Source: JAJFFW01 sp038531315
Lineage (GTDB): Bacteria > Pseudomonadota > Alphaproteobacteria > Caulobacterales > Parvularculaceae
Assembly (NCBI GenBank): GCA_038531315.1
Contig: JBCBBT010000022.1
Span: forward strand, 1-51,815
Direction of reading: 5' to 3'
DNA: 51,815 nucleotides
Below are positions 25,317 to 33,179 of this stretch, piece by piece. Below the pieces are notes generated by a model. The model had not been told where the DNA came from. It did no database searches and was given only the letters and a program-made list of their open reading frames with translations. Each line of letters opens with the position of its first letter. The stretch's first letter is position 1. Position numbers and translations under genes: made by a program.

Positions 25317-26441
25317 ATGACAATTCTAACGGCGATCGGTTTGATGAGCGGCACGTCGCTCGACGGGATTGACGCAGCGGTCTTGAAGACCGACGGGCAA
25401 GACATTGTCGAGCATGGCCCGTCGGTTTCCGCGCCCTACAGCCGGGATTTGAAGATCTGGATCCGCCGCGCCATCAAGGCGGCGCTCGAAGGGCGCGATG
25501 GGGCCGCCGACATTGGCAAAGCAGGCGGCGAAGTAACGCTCGCGCATGTCGAGGCGGTCGAAATGCTCCTCGAAAAAGCGAATTTGAAGCGTACAGATAT
25601 CGATGTCATTGGATTTCACGGCCAGACAATTTTGCACAGGCCCGCCAAATCCAGCGATGAACGCGGCAGGACTTGGCAAATCGGGGACGGCGATACGCTC
25701 GCGGAGGATTTGAGGATCGACGTTGTCAGCGATTTTCGAACCGCCGACGTTGACGCTGGCGGCGAGGGCGCGCCGCTGGCCCCGGTCTATCATGCGGCGT
25801 TGGCGCGCGCGCTTGATGAGGGGGGGCCGGTCGGCGTCATCAATCTTGGCGGTGTTGCAAACATGACGTTCATTCCCGAAGGCGGCCGTGAAACCGAGAT
25901 CGCCGCGTTCGATTGCGGCCCAGGTAATGGGCTGATCGATGAGTGGGTCGAACTGAAAACAGGCGAACCTATGGATGTCGACGGCGTGCTGGCGAAAGCC
26001 GGGCAAGTGCGCACTGAAGTGCTGCGCATGATGCTGCTCAATCCGTATTTGCGCCGCAAACCGCCAAAGTCCCTTGATCGTTATGATTTCAAACTGGCGC
26101 CGGTCCTCGATTTGTCGTTGGCGGACGGGGCCGCGACGCTGACGGCGTTTAGCGCCGCCTGCATCCGCGCATCGGAAAAATTCCTGCCGGCTTCACCGGC
26201 GCGGTGGGTCGTTTGCGGCGGCGGGCGGCGAAATCCAGCCATGATGGAAGCTCTGGATAAAGCGCTTGAAGCGCCGGTGCTCGCCGCTGAAGAAGTGGGC
26301 TGGCGCGGCGACGATCTGGAAGCGGAGTGTTTCGCCTATCTTGCCGTGCGCAGTCTCAAGAAATTGCCGCTGAGTTTTCCGAAAACGACCCGGGCGCCGC
26401 ACGCCATGAGCGGCGGTGTCTATCATCGCGCGCCGGTCTGA
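25317..26441 (+). CDS. anmK: Anhydro-N-acetylmuramic acid kinase
   Basis: A 374-residue kinase that opens and phosphorylates 1,6-anhydroMurNAc to MurNAc-6-phosphate in cell-wall recycling. The N-terminal 'GLMSGTSLDGIDAAV', 'GFHGQTILHRP', 'NLGGVANMTFI' and 'FDCGPGN' are diagnostic of the ASKHA-fold AnmK family. ATG 25317 follows GGGAG; the frame extends to 25245 without support. It may supply recycled MurNAc for the peptidoglycan enzymes elsewhere in the window. Confidence 0.96.
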   Translation: MTILTAIGLMSGTSLDGIDAAVLKTDGQDIVEHGPSVSAPYSRDLKIWIRRAIKAALEGRDGAADIGKAGGEVTLAHVEAVEMLLEKANLKRTDIDVIGFHGQTILHRPAKSSDERGRTWQIGDGDTLAEDLRIDVVSDFRTADVDAGGEGAPLAPVYHAALARALDEGGPVGVINLGGVANMTFIPEGGRETEIAAFDCGPGNGLIDEWVELKTGEPMDVDGVLAKAGQVRTEVLRMMLLNPYLRRKPPKSLDRYDFKLAPVLDLSLADGAATLTAFSAACIRASEKFLPASPARWVVCGGGRRNPAMMEALDKALEAPVLAAEEVGWRGDDLEAECFAYLAVRSLKKLPLSFPKTTRAPHAMSGGVYHRAPV

Positions 26442-26572
26442 GCAGGCGCCGTCGCCCGCGCCGTGCTGCGCCGGATTGCCGAAGTGACGCAGCCGGAAAC
26501 TGCCGCGCCGGGTTGCGCGAGGCCTGCGCTGTGCGGAAACTGCTGCGTTTTAGGGAATAACGGAGAGATGCC

Positions 26573-26977
26573 TTGGCCCGATCTTTGGCGTCCGTCATCG
26601 CAGCGGTCATTGTGGGGCTGATGACAGCGCGGCTTGTCGAGCAAGTAGCGCGGGCGTTTGCGTCCGCGCCGCCTGCGTCAGCTGAGGCCGACACAGCTTA
26701 TGGCGTGCTTGTTGTTTCCTGGGGGATCGCAGCTTTTGTGGCGGCTCTGGTGGCGCTAATTGCAGGCAAGCGGTGGGCGCCGCTCGGCTGGCTCGCCGCT
26801 TCGACAATGGGCCTTAACGCCTTGGTGACGCTCATGGGCGCGGCGCCGCCACTGTGGGCGTGGCCGGCTGGTCTTCTTTCCGCCGCGCTTGGCGGGGTGG
26901 CGGCGATCAGACTGATCGGCGCCAAGATGCGCCACCCCGATCGCGACAGCAGCGCCGGCGGAGGGCTGTTCTCATGA
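26573..26977 (+). CDS. Small four-helix membrane protein of unknown function
   Basis: A 134-residue protein with four hydrophobic helices (about 4-24, 43-65, 68-90, 95-117) and a short polar C-terminus. I do not recognise a family. The start is a TTG with GGAGAG 5 nt upstream. Its stop overlaps the NUDIX gene start (ATGA), so translation of the two is coupled. Confidence 0.7.
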   Translation: MARSLASVIAAVIVGLMTARLVEQVARAFASAPPASAEADTAYGVLVVSWGIAAFVAALVALIAGKRWAPLGWLAASTMGLNALVTLMGAAPPLWAWPAGLLSAALGGVAAIRLIGAKMRHPDRDSSAGGGLFS

Positions 26978-27762
26978 GTGAAATCATCCCGGCGGCGACA
27001 ATCTTGTTGCTGCGCGACGAGCCGGATTTTGAGGTTTTGATGATCGAACGTCACGCCGATATCGGCTTTGCGGGCGGGGCTCTGGTTTTTCCCGGCGGGC
27101 GTATGGAAACCTCCGATGGGGCGCAGGAATGGGCGGGGCTTTGTGATGGGTATGATCAAACGCCGCCGGAAGAGCGCGCGCCGCGCGTTGCTGCGATCCG
27201 CGAGGCTTTTGAAGAAGCTGGCATTCTTTACGCGCGCAAGGCCGGGGAGGCGGCGCTGATTTCAGGCGCGTACGCTGAAGAACTGGGCGTACACAGGGCG
27301 GCGATCGAAAACGACGACACGCTATTTCGTAAGCTGATCGAAGGGGAAGGCTTGCGGCTGGCTTGCGACGCTTTGTATCTGTTCGCACGCTGGATGCCGC
27401 CGGCGCGCGTTGTCCATCACCGCCGATATGACACCTGGTTTTTCGCGGCCAAAGCTGCGCCCGGTCAGCGGGCCCTTGAAGACGGCAATGAAGCGACGGA
27501 AGCCATCTGGCTCACGCCGCAAGCGGCGCTTGCGGCGCGCGACGAGGGCACGCGTAAAATGATTTTTCCAACCTCGCGCAATGTCGAACTTTTGACCGTC
27601 CGCGAAACCGTCGATGAGACGTTGCAATTTGCGGCGCGCCGAAAAATCGAGAAGATTGAACCGACGATCGTTGAAGAAGATGGCGAGGCCTATCTGGCGA
27701 TCCCCGATGATCAGGGTTACCCGATCACGCGCGAGCGCATCACGACGGCGATGCGCGGCTAG
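26974..27762 (+). CDS. NUDIX hydrolase (NUDT19-like)
   Basis: A 262-residue hydrolase of nucleoside diphosphate-X or CoA derivatives. 'VFPGGRME' and 'AIREAFEEAGILYAR' together give the Nudix box, split by a roughly 30-residue insertion between the GG and the REx2EExG parts. That split is typical of the NUDT19/CoA-diphosphatase-like branch. The remaining helical C-terminus includes 'YLFARWMPP' and 'RRYDTWFFAA'. Start ATG 26974 overlaps the preceding stop by 4 bp; an upstream extension to 26854 lies within that gene. The substrate is not certain. Confidence 0.88.
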   Translation: MSEIIPAATILLLRDEPDFEVLMIERHADIGFAGGALVFPGGRMETSDGAQEWAGLCDGYDQTPPEERAPRVAAIREAFEEAGILYARKAGEAALISGAYAEELGVHRAAIENDDTLFRKLIEGEGLRLACDALYLFARWMPPARVVHHRRYDTWFFAAKAAPGQRALEDGNEATEAIWLTPQAALAARDEGTRKMIFPTSRNVELLTVRETVDETLQFAARRKIEKIEPTIVEEDGEAYLAIPDDQGYPITRERITTAMRG

Positions 27763-27832
27763 GGCGAGGGCGCGGCGTTTTCACCCGACGCGCCGCCGCC
27801 CGTTGCCGTCTGAAATCATTCAAAAGCCAGCC

Positions 27833-29371
27833 TTATTGCGGCGCCACCATGAAGATTTCGCCGCCGATATCGACAACGAAGAGGTTTCCGTCATCATCCT
27901 CGCCGAAGCTCGATATCATATCGATCGAGCCGACATCCGGGGCGAACGTATCCGTCAGTATCGTGAAGGCTGACGACAAAATGGTCGTGCCTTGCGCGAT
28001 CGACGCCGTATCAATCGCCCAGATATTCGCCGTATCGAAATCGCCGAAAATATAAAAGCCCTGTAGCGGCAAGACAGGACCGCGGTAGACGTAACCACCC
28101 GTGACGACATTACCCTCACGCGGTCCGGAACCGTGCGGATATTGCGCAATCGGATCCGTCAGATTGAGTGCGATGCCGCCCGCGAAGGTTTGCGTGCCTT
28201 CACGAATATTCCAGCCAAAATTAAGGCCGGCGACGCCGCGCGGGATAAGGTCGATTTCTTCAATCGAGTCTTGTCCGACGTCGCCAATATAAAGATCGCC
28301 GGTGGCGCGATCGAAACTCGCGCGAAAAGGATTGCGCAGCCCGAAAGCGAAAATTTCAGGCGCGCCCGTGGTTCCGTTAAACGGGTTGCTGGCGGGGATA
28401 GCGTAGTCTCGATTGTTATCCGCCGGAAAGTCATCGGCGCTCGGATCAATCCTCAGCATGGCGCCCAGAACTGTGTTCGTATCCTGGCCGTTGCCCTGAG
28501 GGTCGCCCGAACCGCCGCCGTCGCCAAGGGCGATGTGGAGGAGGCCGCTGTCGTCAAATCCGATCCAACCGCCATTGTGATTGTTGGCGAACTGCCCGGC
28601 GGTGAAAATGACGTCGGCGCTGGCGGGGTCTGCCAAATTGGGATCGCCCGCCGATAGCGTATAGCGCCGTATTTCAGTATCGCCGCTGGTATTTGTGACA
28701 TGGATAAAAAATGCGCCGCTTGTCGCAAAGTCCGGAGCCAGCGCCATGCCGAGAAGACCGCCCTCGCCAGCGGTGGAGATGGTCGACGACACGTCAAGGA
28801 ACGGCGTGGCTGCGAGCAAACCCGTGTCGAGATCAAGCGTTTCGATCTGACCTGTCCGTTCAAGGATGAAAATTCGATTGCTGCCGTCGCCTCTGCCAGT
28901 GACAAAGACCGGTTGGCTTAGTCCCGTGGCGACACGGACAACCGTAAATCCGTCCGGCAAATTTGTGACGGTGACGGTCAGGTTCAGCGTCGTCGTATCG
29001 GAACCGTCGGCGGCGGTGATCGTGACTTCGTAAATGTTGTCGCCGTTTGCATCGCCCGGCGCTTCGAAGTCGGGCGCTGTCACAAATGACAGCGCGCCAG
29101 CGGTTGTGATCGAAAATGCTGCGGCGTCGGCGCCGCCGCTTATTGAAAATGTGACGGGATCGCCGTCGGCATCGGTTGCGGTTGCGGTATAAACGACGCC
29201 GCTGGCGTTTTCGTCCACCGGTGCGGTCGCCGAGGACGTCACGGTCGGCGCCCGATTCGCCGGCGGCGCGGGCGCATCATCGGACCCCGAGCACGCCGCC
29301 AGAAAAGCCATCGCCGCGCCGAGCGCCAACATGTTTCGTATCGGCTTCACGCAATAAGAGTTTCTCGCCAT
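27833..29371 (-). CDS. Cadherin-like domain fused to PQQ-type sugar dehydrogenase, lipoprotein
   Basis: A 512-residue exported lipoprotein: the signal ends in lipobox L-A-A-C27. Residues about 42-140 are a cadherin-like repeat ('DENASGVVYTATATDADGDPVTFSISGG', 'NGDNIYEVTITAADG'). The rest is a GSDH/soluble aldose dehydrogenase-type six-bladed propeller ('GLSQPVFVTGRGDGSNRIFILERTGQI', 'GLRNPFRASFD', 'DVGQDSIEEIDLI', 'NFGWNIREG'). Soluble aldose sugar dehydrogenases of this family use PQQ to oxidise sugars in the periplasm. Whether this one binds PQQ is not certain. ATG 29371 has AAGGGA about 7 nt upstream. It is convergent with the NUDIX gene. Confidence 0.88.
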   Translation of the reverse strand: MARNSYCVKPIRNMLALGAAMAFLAACSGSDDAPAPPANRAPTVTSSATAPVDENASGVVYTATATDADGDPVTFSISGGADAAAFSITTAGALSFVTAPDFEAPGDANGDNIYEVTITAADGSDTTTLNLTVTVTNLPDGFTVVRVATGLSQPVFVTGRGDGSNRIFILERTGQIETLDLDTGLLAATPFLDVSSTISTAGEGGLLGMALAPDFATSGAFFIHVTNTSGDTEIRRYTLSAGDPNLADPASADVIFTAGQFANNHNGGWIGFDDSGLLHIALGDGGGSGDPQGNGQDTNTVLGAMLRIDPSADDFPADNNRDYAIPASNPFNGTTGAPEIFAFGLRNPFRASFDRATGDLYIGDVGQDSIEEIDLIPRGVAGLNFGWNIREGTQTFAGGIALNLTDPIAQYPHGSGPREGNVVTGGYVYRGPVLPLQGFYIFGDFDTANIWAIDTASIAQGTTILSSAFTILTDTFAPDVGSIDMISSFGEDDDGNLFVVDIGGEIFMVAPQ

Positions 29372-29611
29372 TATTGTCCCTTCCCAATGCGAGGCCCGTT
29401 TTCAGCGCCCGGCCGCACATTGCAGCGCAGCGGCCCCGGCCTCGCTTTATCGCCCAGACGCCCGCCGCTTCATCAGCGCGCCGGCGCGTTAACCATATCC
29501 GGCGACAACATTAGTCGCGGGGCGGTTCGCGAAACAAGAGGGAAGAACAAAGAGCGAAGCGCGCTCTCGCGCATGCAACGGGCGGCGATGCACCTGGACT
29601 GGCCAAAATAG

Positions 29612-30211
29612 TCAGGCAGCGCGGCGCAACGCCGCAAGTTCGCGCCGCGTAAAATAGAAGGCGACAAAGTCATAGAGCGCGTGCGTCACGATGGGCGCTG
29701 TCAGATTACCGGTCCAGAACAGCAAAGCGCTCATGTAAAGGCCAAGCGCAAAGGCGATTGCCGCGTACAGCGCCGTACGCCAATGAAGCAGTCCGAACAC
29801 CAAATTTGCTAGGAAAATGGCGAAGATCAGCGGCATATATTTGCCCAAAACCGACTGGAGAGCGCCGCGAAACAACAGCTCCTCGCAAACGCCCGCAGCG
29901 GCGGCCAGAATCGTGATCTGCAGCCAGGAAAACCGGATGCCCGTTTCTGCGAAAAACTCGATCTGCGATTGGCGAAACTCTGCGATGGCGCCGCGGTCAA
30001 CTTTCATGAACCAATAAAGGGCGGCGACCAGCGGCGCCGTGGCGACGACGCCAACGGCTACATCGGCGCCGTCGCCAACGACCATCGACCACAACGAAAC
30101 GCCAAAAATAGCCGCCAGAATAAAAGCAACGAACGCCTGCAACAAAGTGCCAGCCGTGAGCACCGCGAACTTTTTCAATTCATCCGATTGTGAGTGTTCG
30201 ATGTCGGTCAT
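29612..30211 (-). CDS. CPBP family intramembrane metalloprotease
   Basis: A 199-residue membrane protein with motifs of CAAX-protease/bacteriocin-processing (Abi) proteins: 'VCEELLFRG' (EExxxR), 'FGLLHWRTA' and 'THALYDFVAFYF'. About six helices. Bacterial members have varied or unknown substrates. The ATG at 30211 reuses the last base of the upstream ATPase stop (TGATG), so the two are translationally coupled. Confidence 0.88.
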   Translation of the reverse strand: MTDIEHSQSDELKKFAVLTAGTLLQAFVAFILAAIFGVSLWSMVVGDGADVAVGVVATAPLVAALYWFMKVDRGAIAEFRQSQIEFFAETGIRFSWLQITILAAAAGVCEELLFRGALQSVLGKYMPLIFAIFLANLVFGLLHWRTALYAAIAFALGLYMSALLFWTGNLTAPIVTHALYDFVAFYFTRRELAALRRAA

Positions 30212-31722
30212 CAGCGGCGACGGAACCCGCCGAGAAGGCCGCGGACGATCTCGCGCGCCAATGTCGTTGAGATCGTGCGGGCGGCGGACTTCATAGCGGC
30301 TTCGCTAACGGTTTGGCGTCCCGAACTGCGACGGGACCTGGCGCCGGCGCGTTTGGCCTTGCGTCGTCCGGACGATGCTTTCTTCCGAACTTTGTCCTTT
30401 TCTTTTTCCAGCCGCTCAATTTCTTTTTCGTCATCTACAACTTTTTGCTCGGCGCGCGCCCGCAAAATCTCGTAAGCGGACTCGCGGTCGATGGCTTCGC
30501 CGTATTTATCGCCATAGTCCGACATCGCCATGGTCTCAGCCCGTTCGGATTTGGTGATCGTGCCCATGCGCGAGGCGGGCGGGCGGATTAGCGTCCGCTC
30601 CACGACCGACGGCACGCCCTTTTTCAGCAATGTCGAAACCAACGCTTCGCCGACACCAAGTTCGGTGATCACATCCTGCGTCTTGAACGCTTTGTTCGCC
30701 CTGAAGGTATCCGCCGCCGCTTTGACAACGCGTTGTTCACGCGGCGTGAACGCGCGCAATGCGTGTTGTATGCGGTTGCCAAGCTGGCTCGAAACGCTGT
30801 CCGGAACATCAAGCGGGTTTTGTGACGCGAAATAAACGCCAACGCCTTTTGATCGGATCAGGCGGACGACCTGTTCGATTTTCTGCAGCAGAGCTTTTGG
30901 CGCATCGTCAAAGAGTAAATGCGCTTCATCGAAAAAGAACACGAGCACGGGCTTTTCCGGGTCGCCAATTTCGGGGAGATTTTCAAACAGTTCGGACAGG
31001 AGCCACAAGAGGAATGTCGCGTAGAGCTTCGGGGTCTGCATCAGCTTGTCCGCAGCAAGAACATTGATCACGCCCAAACCTTCAGAATCGGTTTTCAGAA
31101 AGTCGCCGAGGTCGAGCGCTTCTTCGCCGAAGAATTTGTCAGCCCCCTGTTCTTCAAGGGCGAGGAGCCGTCTTTGGATGGCGCCGACGCTTGCCTTTGA
31201 GACATGGCCGTATTCGGCTGAGAGTTCCTTTGACCGGTTCGCGACTTCGACGAGCAAGGCGCGCAGGTCTTTCAGATCGAGCAGCAGGAGGCCCTCATCG
31301 TCTGCGACACGGAACGCAAGCGTCAGGACGCCTTCCTGCGTATCGTTGAGCCCCAAAAGGCGTGCAAGCAACAGCGGGCCCATCTCCGTCACAGTGGCCC
31401 GGATGGGGTGGCCCTTTTCGCCGTGTAGATCCCAAAAACAGACCGGCAGCGCCTCGGGCTCGTAGTCTTCAAGACCGATGGTCTCAGCGCGCTTGATCAG
31501 AAAATCCTTGAACTTTCCGGGTCGCGAGACGCCGGCGAGATCTCCTTTAACGTCTGCCAGAAAGACCGGGACGCCCTCACGCGCAAATCCTTCAGCGAGA
31601 ATCTGCACCGTCACCGTCTTGCCGGTTCCGGTGGCCCCAGCGATGAGACCATGGCGATTTGCATACTTCAGGTTGAGGAACTGTTTTTCCTCGCCTTTGC
31701 CGATAAATACCGCGTTTTCCAT
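30211..31722 (-). CDS. HerA/YjgR-like P-loop ATPase (DUF853)
   Basis: A 503-residue ATPase, almost the same length as E. coli YjgR. The N-terminus 'NLKYANRHGLIAGATGTGKT' contains Walker A, and 'VLVFFFDEAHLLFDDAP' is Walker B. The C-terminal region is Lys/Arg-rich with a coiled coil ('DEKEIERLEKEKDK'). It belongs to the HerA/FtsK-like superfamily; YjgR function is unknown. ATG 31722 is favoured by GGGGC about 10 nt upstream and by homology; ATG 31746 is possible, and a longer frame to 31926 is not supported. It is divergent from the Ala/Asp repeat protein. Confidence 0.9.
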   Translation of the reverse strand: MENAVFIGKGEEKQFLNLKYANRHGLIAGATGTGKTVTVQILAEGFAREGVPVFLADVKGDLAGVSRPGKFKDFLIKRAETIGLEDYEPEALPVCFWDLHGEKGHPIRATVTEMGPLLLARLLGLNDTQEGVLTLAFRVADDEGLLLLDLKDLRALLVEVANRSKELSAEYGHVSKASVGAIQRRLLALEEQGADKFFGEEALDLGDFLKTDSEGLGVINVLAADKLMQTPKLYATFLLWLLSELFENLPEIGDPEKPVLVFFFDEAHLLFDDAPKALLQKIEQVVRLIRSKGVGVYFASQNPLDVPDSVSSQLGNRIQHALRAFTPREQRVVKAAADTFRANKAFKTQDVITELGVGEALVSTLLKKGVPSVVERTLIRPPASRMGTITKSERAETMAMSDYGDKYGEAIDRESAYEILRARAEQKVVDDEKEIERLEKEKDKVRKKASSGRRKAKRAGARSRRSSGRQTVSEAAMKSAARTISTTLAREIVRGLLGGFRRR

Positions 31723-31977
31723 GATCTTTGCGCCCCGAAATGACATCTTGCGTTTATTTGGCTCCGCGCTCTGTCGCAACCCTTTGATTGCGCTGATGAA
31801 ACAAGGCTTCTTCAAACATGAGCAAAAAGCAAAGAAACGATTATTTACCCACCCCCGAAAAGCCGTTAAGAACCTGATAACTATCGGAAATCGGCGACAT
31901 GCGGGAACATGGGAATTCGCCGGCATTTAGTTTGGGCCGATAGTCATCCCTTCAGAACCAAAGAGAGGACGGGGCAA

Positions 31978-32625
31978 ATGTTGAGAATTATTTTGATTAT
32001 TTTGGTGGCGATCGCCGTCATCATCGGATTGATGCGTCTTACCGGAAACGAAGAAGCGCTCAATCAGGCTGGCGAAGCTATTGAAAACGCTGCGGAAAGC
32101 GCCGTGGAAAATACCGCTGAAGCGGCTGGCGACGCTGCGGATGCAGTGGGCGAGGCGGCCTCCGACGCTGCTGGCGCAACCGGGGACGCGCTCGACGCGG
32201 CGGGCGACGCCGTTGAGGATGCCGGATCGGACGCAATGTCAGCCGTCGATGAAGCGGCCGGTGATGCGGTTGACGCCGCCGGTGATGCGATGGAACAGGC
32301 GGGCGACGCTGTTGATGCGGCCAAAGACGCCGCCGGCGACGCCATGGACAGCGCCAAGGGCGCAGCTGGCGACGCAATGGATGCAGCGAAGGACGCAGCG
32401 GGCGACGCTATGGAGTCGGCGAAGGAAGCCGCAACAGACGCCGTCAGCGACGCCGCTAATGACGCCATGAGCTCAGCGAAAGACGCCGCGGGCGATGCAT
32501 TGGGCTCGGCGAAAGATGCCGCCTCGGACGCCGCCGACCAGGCCACTGACGCGGCGGGCGACGCTGCTGCAGATGTCGAAGCTGCTGCGGACGCGGTTGC
32601 GGACGAAGCCGATCCGAACAAATAA
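31978..32625 (+). CDS. Membrane-anchored Ala/Asp-rich 11-mer repeat protein (LEA-like)
   Basis: A 215-residue protein with one N-terminal hydrophobic helix (residues 2-20). It is then almost entirely Ala, Asp, Gly, Glu, Ser and Lys. Between about residues 105 and 200 the sequence falls into 11-residue units of the form DAAGDAM(D/E)SAK. This spacing resembles LEA group 3 and apolipoprotein-type helices with a regular amphipathic stripe. It would hang from the inner membrane into the periplasm or cytoplasm as one long helix or a disordered chain. No enzymatic motif. ATG 31978 has GGGGCAA before it, and a strong terminator follows, so it is a single-gene transcript. A stress or envelope-spacing role is a guess. 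Confidence 0.8.
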   Translation: MLRIILIILVAIAVIIGLMRLTGNEEALNQAGEAIENAAESAVENTAEAAGDAADAVGEAASDAAGATGDALDAAGDAVEDAGSDAMSAVDEAAGDAVDAAGDAMEQAGDAVDAAKDAAGDAMDSAKGAAGDAMDAAKDAAGDAMESAKEAATDAVSDAANDAMSSAKDAAGDALGSAKDAASDAADQATDAAGDAAADVEAAADAVADEADPNK

Positions 32626-32661
32626 GTCGAGTGCTGATATACGCTCTATTGAGCTGATTGA

Positions 32662-32690
32662 AACGCCGCCCCTGTCGGGCGGCGTTTTTT
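32662..32690 (+). terminator. Strong intrinsic terminator
   Basis: AACGCCGCCC (32662-32671), loop CTGTC, GGGCGGCGTT (32677-32686), then a T-run to 32690. It has a perfect 10-bp stem with a U-tract and lies 37 bp after the Ala/Asp repeat gene. The clearest terminator in the window. Confidence 0.92.
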
Positions 32691-32829
32691 CGTTAAGAAT
32701 TCGTTCAGTATAAGTTGTTACTCAAATCAGGAATTGCGCCGCTCAACTGGGCGCATTTGAAAAAAATTTTAATAAAATGGTAGGGGCTTTTTGATTTCCT
32801 TCGCTAAACCAGCGAATGAGCTATGCCCT

Positions 32830-33171
32830 ATGCCCGCTTATATCGATACAGACCATCTTGAGCGCTATGTCACCGGCGACGATGCGTTGCGTGATGAAAT
32901 CCTCTCGATTTTTCATGACCGCATTGAGGAGCTGCGTGTACAGATTGATCCGGGAATGGATGATACGGGCTGGCATGATATCATGCACGCTATGAAGGGG
33001 GCCTCTCGCGGCGTCGGTGCGTGGGAAGTCGGCGATCTTTGCGAAACAGGCGAGGCGTTGACGGGATCAGAAAAACTTGCCGATCGTCACGTGTTGGCGA
33101 CCCAACTCCAGGATCTCCTGACAGCCGTGCTCGCAGAGGCGCGCCACTTGCGCGATCAGGCCGCAGCCTAG
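32830..33171 (+). CDS. Stand-alone HPt (histidine phosphotransfer) domain protein
   Basis: A 113-residue four-helix protein. 'HDIMHAMKGASRGVGAWEVGDLCETGE' contains the HxxKG signature with phosphoaccepting H53. Single HPt proteins relay phosphate between a hybrid kinase and response regulators; no kinase or receiver is encoded here. ATG 32830 is preferred over a TTG at 32791. An AT-rich tract (32760-32780) just upstream may contain its promoter. It is convergent with the VWA gene, 8 bp apart. Confidence 0.85.
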   Translation: MPAYIDTDHLERYVTGDDALRDEILSIFHDRIEELRVQIDPGMDDTGWHDIMHAMKGASRGVGAWEVGDLCETGEALTGSEKLADRHVLATQLQDLLTAVLAEARHLRDQAAA

Positions 33172-33179
33172 TTTCGGGC

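Noticed and set aside
32064..32621. Ala/Ser-rich 185-codon minus-strand frame opposite the repeat protein
   Set aside because: It mirrors the GCN-rich repeat. The plus strand has a start, ribosome site, membrane anchor and terminator; the minus strand has none.
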